Shown here in pieces: positions 16,534-25,174 of a DNA stretch of 64,000 bases (position 1 is the stretch's first letter; each line of letters starts with the position of its first letter). The notes below the pieces were generated by a model. That model was not told where the DNA came from. It did no database searches and saw only the letters and a program-made list of their open reading frames with translations. Both the position numbers and the translations under genes were made by a program. Origin of the DNA: Salipiger sp. CCB-MM3 (GTDB taxonomy: Bacteria; Pseudomonadota; Alphaproteobacteria; Rhodobacterales; Rhodobacteraceae); the NCBI RefSeq assembly GCF_001687105.1, contig NZ_CP014595.1, positions 2,140,501-2,204,500 of the forward strand. Reading direction: 5' to 3'.

Positions 16534-18783
16534 TCAGCCCTGCCAGCGCATATATTCCATCACCGCGTCGCGCACCGACTGCTCGCCGCGCTCACGTGCG
16601 TCGCAGATCACGTCATAAAGCGCGTCTAGATCCGTGCGCATGATCAGGCTCTTCACCGGGCCGATCGAGGCCGGGCGCATCGACAGGCGGTGCAGCCCGA
16701 TGGCGGCCAGACAGACCGCCTCGATCGGGCGGCCCGCATCCTCGCCACAGAAGCTCAGCGGCGTGCCGGTGGCCGAGCAACGCTGCACGATCTGTTCGAG
16801 GAAGGTCAGGAAGCTGACGTTGAGCGTGTCATAGCGCCGGCGCACGCGCTCGTTCTCACGGTCGGCGGCAAAGAAGAACTGCTTGAGGTCGTTGCCGCCG
16901 ATCGACAGGAACTCCACGTCCTCGAAAAACTTGTTCGAGGCGTAGGCGAGGCTGGGGGTTTCCAGCATCGTGCCGACCGAGATCTTGTCGGGCACCACAT
17001 GGCCCAGCTTCTTCTCCAAAGCGATGGCCTTATAGACCTCTTCGCGGGCGGCGCTGAATTCTTCCCATTGCGCGACGAAGGGGAACATCAGGGTCAGAGG
17101 GCGGCCCTCGGCGGCACGTAAAAGCGCCTGCAGCTGCATCCGCATCACGCCGGGCCGGTCGAGGCCGACGCGGATCGCCCGCCAGCCGAGCGCCGGGTTG
17201 GGCTCGTCGGTGGGCTTCATGTAGGGCAGCACCTTGTCCGAGCCGATGTCGAGCGTGCGGAACACCACCGGCTTGTTTCCGGCGGCATCTGCTGCGTCGA
17301 GCACGCGCTTGTAGACCGCCGCTAGCTCGGTGCGGTTGGGCATCTTGTTGCGCACGAGGAACTGCAGCTCGGTGCGGAAGAGGCCCACACCCTCGGCGCC
17401 CGAGGTTTCGAGCGACGGGACATCGGCCAGAAGGCCCGCATTCATGTAAAGGCTGATACGCTTACCGCAGAGCGAAATCGCCGGCTTTTGCCGGATCGAG
17501 GCATAGCGTTCCTGCGCCTCGGCCTGCATGGCGATCTTGTCGCGGAAGGCCGACACCACCGTGTCATCGGGGCGCAGGTGCACGAGGCCCTGATCGCCGT
17601 CGACCATGATGTGATCGCCGTTGAGCGCCTCTGTGGTGATGCGCGGCGCGTTGATCACCAGCGGGATCGCCAGCGCGCGGGCAACCACGGCGGCGTGGCT
17701 GCCGACCGAGCCTTCCTCGAGCACGATGCCGCGCAACTGGCGACCGTATTCCAGCAACTCGCCGGGGCCGATGTTGCGGGCCACGAGGATCGGATCATGC
17801 GGCATCGACGCGCCGGTGTCGCTGCCCTGACCGGTGAGGATGCGCAGCAAGCGGTTCGACAGATCGTCGAGATCATGGAGCCGCTCACGCAGGTAGTTGT
17901 CGGCCACTTGGCTCATGCGGGCGCGGGCGGCGGATTGCTCTTTCTCTACAGCCGCTTCGGCGGAGAGGCCGCGCTGAATGTCTTCTTCCATGCGCCGCCG
18001 CCAGCCCTTGGAGTTGGCGAACATCCGGTAGGCTTCGAGCACTTCAAGCTGTTCGGCGTCATGGCCCGCGCCGGCGAGCATCTCGTCGACGCTGACGCGC
18101 AGCCGCTCGATCGCCTCGCTCAGCCGCTCATGCTCGCGCTCGGGATCGTCGGCGACGAAATTGGTGACCATCACCCGCGGCTCATGCAGCCAGACGTGGC
18201 CCTCGGCGGTGCCTTCCTGTCCGGTGCCGCCGCGCAGCAGGGTGGGCTGGGTGTGCCGGGCCGAAAGCGCCGCGCTGTCGCCGACGAAGGCGCCCAGTTC
18301 GGTCATCTCGGCCAGAACCATGGCGACGACTTCCAACGCATAGACCTCGTCAGAGGTGAACTCGCGCTTGGCCCGCGTCTGCACCACCAGCACGCCCAGC
18401 GTCTCGCCGAGGCGCTGGATCGGCACGCCGAGGAAGCTGGAGTAAATCTCCTCGCCGGTCTCGGGCATGTAGCGGAAGCCCTTGGCCGAGGGCGCATCGG
18501 CAGTGTTCACCACCTTGCCGCTGCGCGCGACGCGGCCCACCAGACCCTCGCCCATGCGCATGCGGGTCTGGTGCACGGCCTCTTTCTTGAGGCCCTCGGT
18601 CGCGCAGAGCTCCAGCGTCTCTTCATCGCGGAAGAGGTAGATCGAGCACACTTCGGTGCCCATCGAGTCGGCGGTCAGATGCGTGATCTTGTCGAGGCGC
18701 GCCTGTCCGGCGGCATCCTCGGCCATGGTGTCCCGCAGCCGCCCGAGAAGCTTGCGACTTTCGCTTTCCGTGCCGTCCGGCAT
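16534..18783 (-). CDS. ptsP: Phosphoenolpyruvate-protein phosphotransferase, nitrogen PTS enzyme I
   Basis: 749-residue EI-Ntr. N-terminal GAF domain (about 20-160), then the PTS enzyme I N-domain, the phosphohistidine H363 in GSVGSHAAVVARALAIP, and the PEP-binding TIM barrel with FRTELQFL and C-terminal SFCGEDAGRP carrying the catalytic Cys. It passes phosphate from PEP to NPr and EIIA-Ntr, a regulatory relay for nitrogen, carbon and potassium status; the GAF domain is expected to sense glutamine or alpha-ketoglutarate. It lies 47 bp downstream of lysC in the same direction, probably one operon. Confidence 0.96.
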   Translation of the reverse strand: MPDGTESESRKLLGRLRDTMAEDAAGQARLDKITHLTADSMGTEVCSIYLFRDEETLELCATEGLKKEAVHQTRMRMGEGLVGRVARSGKVVNTADAPSAKGFRYMPETGEEIYSSFLGVPIQRLGETLGVLVVQTRAKREFTSDEVYALEVVAMVLAEMTELGAFVGDSAALSARHTQPTLLRGGTGQEGTAEGHVWLHEPRVMVTNFVADDPEREHERLSEAIERLRVSVDEMLAGAGHDAEQLEVLEAYRMFANSKGWRRRMEEDIQRGLSAEAAVEKEQSAARARMSQVADNYLRERLHDLDDLSNRLLRILTGQGSDTGASMPHDPILVARNIGPGELLEYGRQLRGIVLEEGSVGSHAAVVARALAIPLVINAPRITTEALNGDHIMVDGDQGLVHLRPDDTVVSAFRDKIAMQAEAQERYASIRQKPAISLCGKRISLYMNAGLLADVPSLETSGAEGVGLFRTELQFLVRNKMPNRTELAAVYKRVLDAADAAGNKPVVFRTLDIGSDKVLPYMKPTDEPNPALGWRAIRVGLDRPGVMRMQLQALLRAAEGRPLTLMFPFVAQWEEFSAAREEVYKAIALEKKLGHVVPDKISVGTMLETPSLAYASNKFFEDVEFLSIGGNDLKQFFFAADRENERVRRRYDTLNVSFLTFLEQIVQRCSATGTPLSFCGEDAGRPIEAVCLAAIGLHRLSMRPASIGPVKSLIMRTDLDALYDVICDARERGEQSVRDAVMEYMRWQG

Positions 18784-18830
18784 TCGGCCACCCTGTCCCT
18801 AATTATTTGGAAGGGAGCCCGCGGTGTCTG

Positions 18831-20069
18831 TCAGGCCGCCTTCTCGAGTTCGAAGGCATCATGCAGCGCCTGCACCGCAAGTTCCATGTATTTCCGGTCG
18901 ATAAGCACCGAAATCTTGATCTCTGAGGTTGTAATGACCTTGATGTTGATGCCCTCGTCGGAAAGCACCTTGAACATCTTTGCCGCGACGCCCGGCTGGC
19001 TGCGCATGCCGATGCCAACGACCGAGATTTTGCACACTTCGGTGTCGGCCTTCAGCTCGGCGAAATTGATGCTGCCGGCGTCCTTGCAGTCCTGCAGGGT
19101 CTTCTCGGCGCGCGCCACCTGATTGGTGGGGCACGAGAAGGTCATGTCGGTGCGGCCCTCGTCCGAGATGTTCTGGACGATCATGTCGACATTGATGCCC
19201 GCCTCGGAGAGCGGCGTGAAGATGGCCGCGGCGATACCCGGACGGTCGGCGACCGAAACAAGGGTCATCTTGGCTTCGTCGCGCGAATGGGCGACCCCGG
19301 AAACGACGTTCAGTTCCATGATTTCCTCCTCGTCGCAGACGAGCGTACCGGCTTCGTCGGACTGTTCTTCAAAGCTGGAGAGCACCCGCAGCTTCACGTT
19401 GTAACGCATCGCAAGTTCGACGGAGCGGGTCTGCAGCACCTTGGCGCCGAGCGAGGCCAGTTCGAGCATCTCCTCGAAGGCGATCTTGTCGAGCTTGCGG
19501 GCCTTCTCGCAGATCCGCGGGTCGGTGGTGTAGACGCCATCGACGTCGGTGTAGATGTCGCAGCGCTCGGCCTCGAAGGCGGCGGCAAAGGCGACGGCGG
19601 TGGTGTCCGAGCCGCCACGGCCCAGCGTGGTGATCCGGCCCTCGGCGCTGATGCCCTGGAAGCCCGCGACCACGGCCACTTTCATGCCCTCGCCGAACTT
19701 GCGGTTGATGTTGTCGGTGGGGATGTCGACGATCCGCGCCGCGCTGTGCGACGAGGTGGTCTGCAGCGGCACTTGCCAGCCTTGCCAGCTGCGCGCCGGC
19801 ACGTCCATTTCCTGCAGCGTCAGCGCCATCAGCCCCGCGGTGACATTCTCGCCCGAGGAGACGACGGCGTCATATTCGCGCGCGTCGAACAGCGGCGAGG
19901 TCTCTTCGACGTAGCCGACCAGCTTGTTGGTCTCGCCGGACATGGCCGAGACGATGACGATCACGTCGTAGCCCTTGGCGACCTCAACGCCCACGCGTTT
20001 CGCGGCCCGGCGAATGCGGTCCAGCGTGGCGACGGAGGTGCCGCCGAATTTCATCACGAGCACGGGCAT
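18831..20069 (-). CDS. lysC: Aspartate kinase
   Basis: 412-residue aspartokinase, first step of the aspartate family (Lys, Thr, Met, DAP). KFGGTS at residues 7-12 binds ATP; TLGRGGSDTTA and DIYTDVDGVYTTDPR are the kinase core; two ACT domains at about 265-405 give feedback control by lysine and/or threonine. No lysine riboswitch is visible upstream. Gene order lysC-ptsP suggests that amino-acid supply and the nitrogen PTS are cotranscribed. Confidence 0.97.
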   Translation of the reverse strand: MPVLVMKFGGTSVATLDRIRRAAKRVGVEVAKGYDVIVIVSAMSGETNKLVGYVEETSPLFDAREYDAVVSSGENVTAGLMALTLQEMDVPARSWQGWQVPLQTTSSHSAARIVDIPTDNINRKFGEGMKVAVVAGFQGISAEGRITTLGRGGSDTTAVAFAAAFEAERCDIYTDVDGVYTTDPRICEKARKLDKIAFEEMLELASLGAKVLQTRSVELAMRYNVKLRVLSSFEEQSDEAGTLVCDEEEIMELNVVSGVAHSRDEAKMTLVSVADRPGIAAAIFTPLSEAGINVDMIVQNISDEGRTDMTFSCPTNQVARAEKTLQDCKDAGSINFAELKADTEVCKISVVGIGMRSQPGVAAKMFKVLSDEGINIKVITTSEIKISVLIDRKYMELAVQALHDAFELEKAA

Positions 20070-20183
20070 GGCGTTTTCCCCGGGGTGGCCTTTGAATCAG
20101 CGGTCGTTTACGCGCGGGGGGCGGGCTGCGCAAGAGCCTTACACCGGCGCCGTGAGCGATCACTGCGCGGGCAGGGGGCTTTT

Positions 20184-20206
20184 GAGTATTTTTGGAAAGA
20201 TGAAAG
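20184..20206 (+). repeat. Interspersed tail, type C (GAGTATTTTTGG plus AAAGATGAAAG)
   Basis: A 23-bp unit shared almost exactly with 44858-44880. It lies in the 202-bp gap between the lysC start and the end of the next minus-strand gene, oriented opposite to those genes. It lacks the clear GGGGC hairpins found with types A and B. Confidence 0.6.
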
Positions 20207-20271
20207 CGCCTTCCTGTCCCGGTTCCTTGCGCGCGCTCCGGTCGGGGCGCGGGAAGGGGCTCAGGAGAGGT

Positions 20272-20742
20272 TCATAGCTTGCGGTAATTGGCGGTCGAGA
20301 TCCCGTCCTGTGCCACATAGGTCTCTTGCCCGGGCATGACCTCGGTGTTCTGCGCGGAGACGGCCTGCCATCCCTCCGCCGTGCGCTGCAGGACGAAGAT
20401 CAGGATGGTCTGGCGCGGGCCGGCGGCGCTGCCGTCCGGGGCGCGCTGGCCGGTCATGTGAAAGCGGCAGCGCACCACGGCGTGGTCCTCGCCCAAGTGC
20501 CGGGTGGCGATACGGCCGGGCCGCAGGGTGGTTGAGGCAAAGAAGCTTTTCAGCGCGTAGTCATGCGGGCGGGCGATTGCCGCGCGGCCCTGCCACCACA
20601 GGCCGGTGACATTCACGAACTCGGTGTCCTCGGCAAAGAGCGCGGCGATGGCCGCGCCCTCGCGCGTGGCCCATGCGCGGGCGAAAGCGGCGGGGAAATC
20701 TCCGGGCCGCTGCGGCAGATCAATAGGGGTGGGCGCGGCCAT
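20272..20742 (-). CDS. SgcJ/EcaC-type SnoaL-like protein
   Basis: 156 residues from ATG 20742 (another in-frame ATG at 20769 lacks a ribosome site). NTF2/SnoaL cone fold: FAAAFARAWATREGAAIAALFAEDTEF at the N-terminus and a C-terminal SAQNTEV strand are typical of the SgcJ/EcaC family. Members are small, pocket-bearing proteins of mostly unknown reaction. It overlaps the 3' end of the SDR gene by 23 bp, so the two are cotranscribed. Confidence 0.78.
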   Translation of the reverse strand: MAAPTPIDLPQRPGDFPAAFARAWATREGAAIAALFAEDTEFVNVTGLWWQGRAAIARPHDYALKSFFASTTLRPGRIATRHLGEDHAVVRCRFHMTGQRAPDGSAAGPRQTILIFVLQRTAEGWQAVSAQNTEVMPGQETYVAQDGISTANYRKL

Positions 20743-21364
20743 CCCAGGTCTCAAAACAGCCGGTGCCATCGAGGCTCAGCGCGTCCAGCCGGTCGGCGAG
20801 CCCTTCGGCGGATTGCGCCGGCGTGAGATCGGCGCCCGCGCCGCCCATCTCGGTGCCGACCCAGCCCGGATGGTAGATGCCCACCGCGATGCCGCGGGGC
20901 TTCAGGGCTTCGGCAAGGTTGCTGCCAAGGTTCAGTGCTGCGGCCTTGGAGGCGCGGTAGATCAGCGCGTTGCCCTTGGCGAGCGCGTTGGAGCCCATCT
21001 GCGAGCTGATGATCATGATCTTCGGCGTGGCGGCGCGCTCCAGCAGCGGCAGCATGGCCTGCACCGTCAGGAAGACGCCGGTGACATTGACCGCGAACAT
21101 ATCGGCCCACATCTGCGCCGGGTAACCGGTGTCGAGCGTCTCGGGTTTGTCGAAGTAGATCCCGGCGTTGCAGATCAGCGCATCGAGCGGCGCCTCGCCA
21201 AGCTGGCCCGCCAGCGCGGGCGGCGAGGCCGGGTCGGCCACGTCGAGCTTCAGCAGGCCTTCGGTGTTGCGGGCGGTGCCCAGCACCTCATTGCCGCGGG
21301 CGCGCAGCGTATCGGCCAGCGCGGCGCCGATGCCGCGGTTGGCGCCGGTGATGAGCAGTCGCAT
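20720..21364 (-). CDS. Short-chain dehydrogenase/reductase
   Basis: 214-residue classical SDR: TGANRGIG at residues 6-13 for NAD(P), ICNAGIY, a catalytic Ser in IIISSQMGS and Y-x3-K in YRASKAA. The short length and RGIG loop resemble the C-factor/CsgA-like SDR group. It overlaps the SnoaL-like gene downstream and follows the DUF1178 gene by 9 bp, forming a three-gene minus-strand run. Substrate unknown. Confidence 0.87.
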   Translation of the reverse strand: MRLLITGANRGIGAALADTLRARGNEVLGTARNTEGLLKLDVADPASPPALAGQLGEAPLDALICNAGIYFDKPETLDTGYPAQMWADMFAVNVTGVFLTVQAMLPLLERAATPKIMIISSQMGSNALAKGNALIYRASKAAALNLGSNLAEALKPRGIAVGIYHPGWVGTEMGGAGADLTPAQSAEGLADRLDALSLDGTGCFETWDGRAHPY

Positions 21365-21373
21365 GGGAATGTC

Positions 21374-21805
21374 CTAGTTCGATTTCCGGGTCGGCATAAA
21401 AGGCAGGGGAGCCACGGGCACGCCGTCTTCGATCAGCGCCTTGGCCTCGTCGCCGCGGGTCTCGCCCCAGATCGCCCGTTGCGGCGCGTCACCGCTGTGC
21501 ATGGCGCGTGCTTCGCGGGCAAAGTCGCGGCCCACGTAATCCGAGGTTTTCTCCACACGCTCGCGCAGGGCGCGCAGCGCCTGTTCGGCGGGGTTGGCCG
21601 GTTCGGAGAGGCTTGGCGCTTCGGGCTTGGGGTCGGCGGCGCCATTGTTCACGCGCGGCGCCATGGGCACCTTTTCCACCTTGGTGGAGCCGCAGGTGGC
21701 ACAGGCCACCATGCCCGCGGCCTGCAGCTTGTCGAAGGCGCTGGCCGATTGGAACCAGCTGTCGAAGCGGTGGTCTTCCGCGCATTTTAGAGAGTATTGG
21801 ATCAT
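21374..21805 (-). CDS. DUF1178 family protein
   Basis: 143-residue protein starting MIQYSLKCAEDHRFDSWFQS, with a CATCG knuckle and KVPMAPRV after it, the DUF1178 signature. The fold is a small zinc-ribbon-like N-terminus with a helical C-terminus; function is unknown. It is conserved across Alpha- and Betaproteobacteria. It is the first gene of the run with the SDR and SnoaL-like genes. Confidence 0.86.
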   Translation of the reverse strand: MIQYSLKCAEDHRFDSWFQSASAFDKLQAAGMVACATCGSTKVEKVPMAPRVNNGAADPKPEAPSLSEPANPAEQALRALRERVEKTSDYVGRDFAREARAMHSGDAPQRAIWGETRGDEAKALIEDGVPVAPLPFMPTRKSN

Positions 21806-21844
21806 GCGGCAGTTTCCGAAATGATCCCTGATACGTAATGTTTT

Positions 21845-22333
21845 TTACGCGGAGATCAAGCGTATCTGGCCACCGTCGCAGGCGGGCCTGATGTTGCGCA
21901 GCAGCCGGGCCAGTTCGGGATGCTCGACCAGATGCGCCGCGCGCTTAGGGCTGACCCAGCGCAGTTTGCGTTCGCCGCGCTCGGGAAACTTGCGGTCGCG
22001 CGAGGCGGCTTCGAGCGGGTAGACCAGCGCCAGATGAGGATGCGGGGAGTTGCGCTTGCGATAGGTGTAGGAGCCGACGCAGACCTCATGCGCGCGTCCG
22101 CGGATGCCGGCCTCTTCCCAGGCTTCGCGCGCGGCGGCCCCGGCCGGGCTGTGACCGGGCATCGGCCAGCCTTTGGGTAGTGTCCAGCGACCACGGCCCC
22201 GGCTGGTGATCAGCAGCACCTTGAGCTTGCCGTTGCGGACGCGAAAGCACAGCGCGGCGTATTGCACTTGGGTCTTCCGGGGCAGCCGTCCTTGGCCGAG
22301 GCTTTGGACGGCGAGGGCCGGCAACGCTTTCAT
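21845..22333 (-). CDS. NUDIX hydrolase, diphosphoinositol-polyphosphate phosphohydrolase-like
   Basis: 162-residue Nudix protein. The Nudix box reads GWPMPGHSPAGAAAREAW then EEAGI: the REAWEEAG core that binds metal is intact, but the first Glu of the consensus is His. A TLPKGWPMPG start to the box is typical of the DIPP-like subgroup. It should cleave a nucleoside or inositol diphosphate-linked compound. It lies 40 bp downstream of the Kdo-transferase gene, same strand. Confidence 0.85.
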   Translation of the reverse strand: MKALPALAVQSLGQGRLPRKTQVQYAALCFRVRNGKLKVLLITSRGRGRWTLPKGWPMPGHSPAGAAAREAWEEAGIRGRAHEVCVGSYTYRKRNSPHPHLALVYPLEAASRDRKFPERGERKLRWVSPKRAAHLVEHPELARLLRNIRPACDGGQIRLISA

Positions 22334-22373
22334 CCTGGATCCCTGCTCGTGGTCTTTTTCCGGAATCTTGCGC

Positions 22374-23606
22374 CTATTTTTCGGCTGCGTCTACATATTG
22401 TGTAAGCAGGGAGACGAGGTCGTGCGCCGACGCCTCGGGTTCGAGCAGGCTGCGGGCGGCACCTCCGGCGGCGTTCTGCGCGCTAGGGGTGCGCAGCCTT
22501 TGCAGCGCAGCGGCGAGTTCGGCGGAATCCTTGATCTGCAGCGCCGCGCCCGAGGCATCGAGCAGGCCAAAGGGCGCGTGGAAGTTGCGCAGGTCCGGGC
22601 CGTGGATCAGCGCCGCGCCGAAAGCGGCGGGCTCATAGGGCGTGTGACCGCCGCGGTCGGTGAGCGTTCCGGCGATGAACACGCGCCCCGCCAGCCGGTA
22701 GAAGAGCGCCATCTCTCCAAGCGTGTCGGCAAGGTATACGTCGGCGCCCTGCGGCGGCTCGCCCAAGCTGCGACGGGCGCAGCTCAGGCCCTGCGCGGCG
22801 ATGAGGCGGGTGATCTGCTCGGCCCGGCGCGGGTGGCGCGGGGCGAGGATCAGCCGCAGGCCCGGCTCGTGTTTTCGGGCTTCGGCATGGGCGGCGAGGA
22901 CGATCTCATCCTCACCTTCATGGGTCGAGGCCGCCAGCCAAGTGGAGCCGCGGGGAAATTCGGCTTCCAGCGCCGGGTCGCGCTGCTGAGGCGGGATGTA
23001 GAGCGCCTTGAGGTCAACCACGGGGCCAAGCGTTTCGGGGCGCAGCCCGGCGGCGAGGAAGCGATCGCGCGAGCCGGAATCCTGCGCCGAAAGAAACGCG
23101 ATGCGCCGCAGTACCCGCGCCTGCAGGCCGCCAAAGATGCGCCAGCCGCGGGCGGTGCCCTCGGACAGCCGCCCGCCCAGCACCAGCACCGGGCCGGGGC
23201 AGGTGAGCAGCCGGTTCGGCCATAGCTCGGATTCCATGGTGATATGGGTGCGCACGTTCCAGCGCCGGTGCATGCGCCGCGAGGCGCGTGCGAGGTCGAG
23301 CGGTGCCAGACGTGCCACCAACCCCCAGCTTTCGGCAAGGCTGACACCGGAGGCGGAGTTGCAGGTGACCAGCAACTTTAAATCCGGGCGGGCGGCGCGC
23401 AGCGCTTCGATCACCGGTTTGGCCGAGGCCAACTCGCCGTTCGACGCGGCATGCAGCCAGACGTGGGCACCGGGGTTGCCGGGGCCCAGTGCCAGCCGCG
23501 CACGCAGCGTGTCGCCGTCGCGCCGGAGTGCGGCGCGGCCAAGAATCGCGATGGCAAAGATCGACAGAAGCAGGCGGTACAAAAACATCGGGTTCGGCGC
23601 ATCCAA
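22374..23606 (-). CDS. waaA: 3-deoxy-D-manno-octulosonic acid (Kdo) transferase family protein
   Basis: 410-residue GT30 glycosyltransferase that adds Kdo to lipid A precursor at the inner membrane. An N-terminal hydrophobic anchor (FLYRLLLSIFAIAIL) precedes WLHAASNGELAS, the catalytic Glu motif (family usual: HAASVGE). The middle ITMESELWPN and C-terminal GHTPYEPAAFGAALIHGP are family blocks. An alternative start is Met7 (23588). Divergence at the active-site motif suggests a second, specialised copy rather than the housekeeping one; this is inference. Confidence 0.82.
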   Translation of the reverse strand: MDAPNPMFLYRLLLSIFAIAILGRAALRRDGDTLRARLALGPGNPGAHVWLHAASNGELASAKPVIEALRAARPDLKLLVTCNSASGVSLAESWGLVARLAPLDLARASRRMHRRWNVRTHITMESELWPNRLLTCPGPVLVLGGRLSEGTARGWRIFGGLQARVLRRIAFLSAQDSGSRDRFLAAGLRPETLGPVVDLKALYIPPQQRDPALEAEFPRGSTWLAASTHEGEDEIVLAAHAEARKHEPGLRLILAPRHPRRAEQITRLIAAQGLSCARRSLGEPPQGADVYLADTLGEMALFYRLAGRVFIAGTLTDRGGHTPYEPAAFGAALIHGPDLRNFHAPFGLLDASGAALQIKDSAELAAALQRLRTPSAQNAAGGAARSLLEPEASAHDLVSLLTQYVDAAEK

Positions 23607-23662
23607 GTGGCATAGGGCAGCCGCCGGGCCACCGGTGCCGCAGTGTAACCGCCTCTTCTATA

Positions 23663-23698
23663 TAAAAAGCCGGCGAAGGAGGCGACCTCCTATCGCCG
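23663..23698 (-). terminator. Intrinsic terminator of the cation transporter gene
   Basis: On the minus strand, GGCGA-T-AGGAGG pairs with CCTCCT-TCGCC around TCG (one bulged base), followed by GGCTTTTTATA. It begins 33 bp after the stop of the cation diffusion facilitator gene and separates it from the Kdo transferase gene. Confidence 0.75.
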
Positions 23699-23730
23699 AT
23701 GCCCCAAGGATGCCAGACGGTCGCCCCCGC

Positions 23731-24669
23731 TCAGGCCGCTTGCGCGCCCGGCCGCCGCATGGCTTCGATTTCGAAGAAGATACGCCGCACCTCGGGGTGC
23801 GCTTCCTGAATGCGGGCCTGCACCCGCTCGACGGTTTCAAAGATGTCGGCGGCGCTCAGGTCGGTGCGGAACCGCGCCTCCATGTTCAGCAGCACCTGCT
23901 TGGGGCCGAAGTGCATGGTGAGCAGGCTCGACACTTCGGAGATTGCGGGCTCCTCCAGCGCGATGTTTCGGACCGAGCGCGTCACTTCGCTGTCGGCGCT
24001 TTCACCCATGATCAGCGAACGGGTCTCGGACACCAGCAGGCAGGCCACGGCGATGAGGATGACGCCGATCACGATCGAAGCGATGCCGTCAAAAATCGGC
24101 GCGTCGAAGGTCACCGACAGATAGACGCCAAGCGCGGCGGCGATGATGCCAAGAAGTGCGGCGGTGTCCTCGGCGACGACGGTGAACACCGACGGGTCCT
24201 TGCTGCGCCGGAAGGTCTGCAGCGCGCTCTCCCCCTCTTTGCGGGTCTTGAGCATGGCGCGCAGGGCGATGATCCACGAGGCGCCCTCGGCCAGAAAGGC
24301 GATTCCCAGAACGGCGTAGTTCCACATCGGCTCTTCGATCGGTTCGGGGTTCATCGCGTGGACGATTCCCTCATAGACCGAGAGCCCGCCGCCGATGGCA
24401 AAGAGCAGCATCGCGACGATCAGCGACCAGAAGTAAAGTTCCTTGCCGTAGCCGAATGGGTGTTTGGCGTCGGGCTTTTTGCGGCTGCGGGCGAGGCCGA
24501 GCAGCAGCAGCCCCTCATTTCCGGTGTCGACCACAGAGTGAAATGCCTCGGACAGCATCGAAGAGCTGCCGGTAAAGAGCGCGGCGGCGAATTTGGCGAC
24601 GGCGATCAAAAGATTGGCTGCGAGCGCCCCGTAGACTGCAATGGGGCTTTCTCCCGATGATTCTGCCAT
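23731..24669 (-). CDS. Cation diffusion facilitator, SLC30A9-like
   Basis: 312-residue CDF transporter with six predicted membrane spans and a C-terminal cytoplasmic domain. TM2 keeps H44 and D48 (EAFHSVVDTGNE), but the TM5 site carries E167-D168 (VVAEDTAALLG) rather than HxxxD, the ZnT9/SLC30A9 variant. Divalent cation export or redistribution (Zn, possibly Mn) is expected, though metal choice is uncertain because of the altered site. Single gene with its own terminator. Confidence 0.9.
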   Translation of the reverse strand: MAESSGESPIAVYGALAANLLIAVAKFAAALFTGSSSMLSEAFHSVVDTGNEGLLLLGLARSRKKPDAKHPFGYGKELYFWSLIVAMLLFAIGGGLSVYEGIVHAMNPEPIEEPMWNYAVLGIAFLAEGASWIIALRAMLKTRKEGESALQTFRRSKDPSVFTVVAEDTAALLGIIAAALGVYLSVTFDAPIFDGIASIVIGVILIAVACLLVSETRSLIMGESADSEVTRSVRNIALEEPAISEVSSLLTMHFGPKQVLLNMEARFRTDLSAADIFETVERVQARIQEAHPEVRRIFFEIEAMRRPGAQAA

Positions 24670-24938
24670 GGGTGTCCTGCTTTTTCTGATTCTCTGGATG
24701 CGCCGGTCGGCTTGCCGGAGGTGGAAAAGTCAGGCCAGTCGCAGGACATTAACAGGTGCCAGCGCTGCGGGTTCCCGCATGTGCTTCATCTGATAGAAAT
24801 TTCTCGTGATGAGAGAGGGGGCGCTGCGCTCAGACAGAAGGGTGCGGGATGCGGTGAGGCACGCGCGAAACGCGAAAACCCACGGCTGGACATGCCGCAG
24901 AAAGCTGCCACTTTGGTCTCTGATTTGAAGAGGGAAAG

Positions 24939-25022
24939 TGGTGGGCGACCTTGGAATCGAACCAAGCGTGCGTCTCCGCGAGGGAGTTACAGTCCCCTGC
25001 CACACCTTGCGGCCTGTCGCCC
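24939..25022 (-). tRNA. tRNA-Tyr (GTA)
   Basis: Read on the minus strand: acceptor GGGCGAC/GTCGCCC, anticodon stem GGGGA/TCCCT with loop CTGTAAC (anticodon GTA), a long class II variable arm (GCG-GAGA-CGC), T-arm CTTGG/CCAAG with loop TTCGATT, discriminator A, and an encoded CCA at 24939-24941. Position 8 reads A rather than the near-universal T, and position 14 does not look like A. The 270 bp between this gene and the transporter start hold nothing else I recognise. Confidence 0.92.
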
Positions 25023-25174
25023 ACTTTCCACCGTCTGGCGGTGTCCTCCGCCGGCTGCCCGGCGTCGTGGGGCGCTGACTACAATCAGTGAAAACTGCCG
25101 TCAACAGGAAAATCTCTTGCAGCGCGTCACAGGGCGATGCAGAGACCGAAGCTCAGGAAAAAGGGACGCGTGCC

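Noticed and set aside
20070..20271. Lysine riboswitch before lysC
   Set aside because: No L-box sequence; the gap holds only a copy of the type C repeat.
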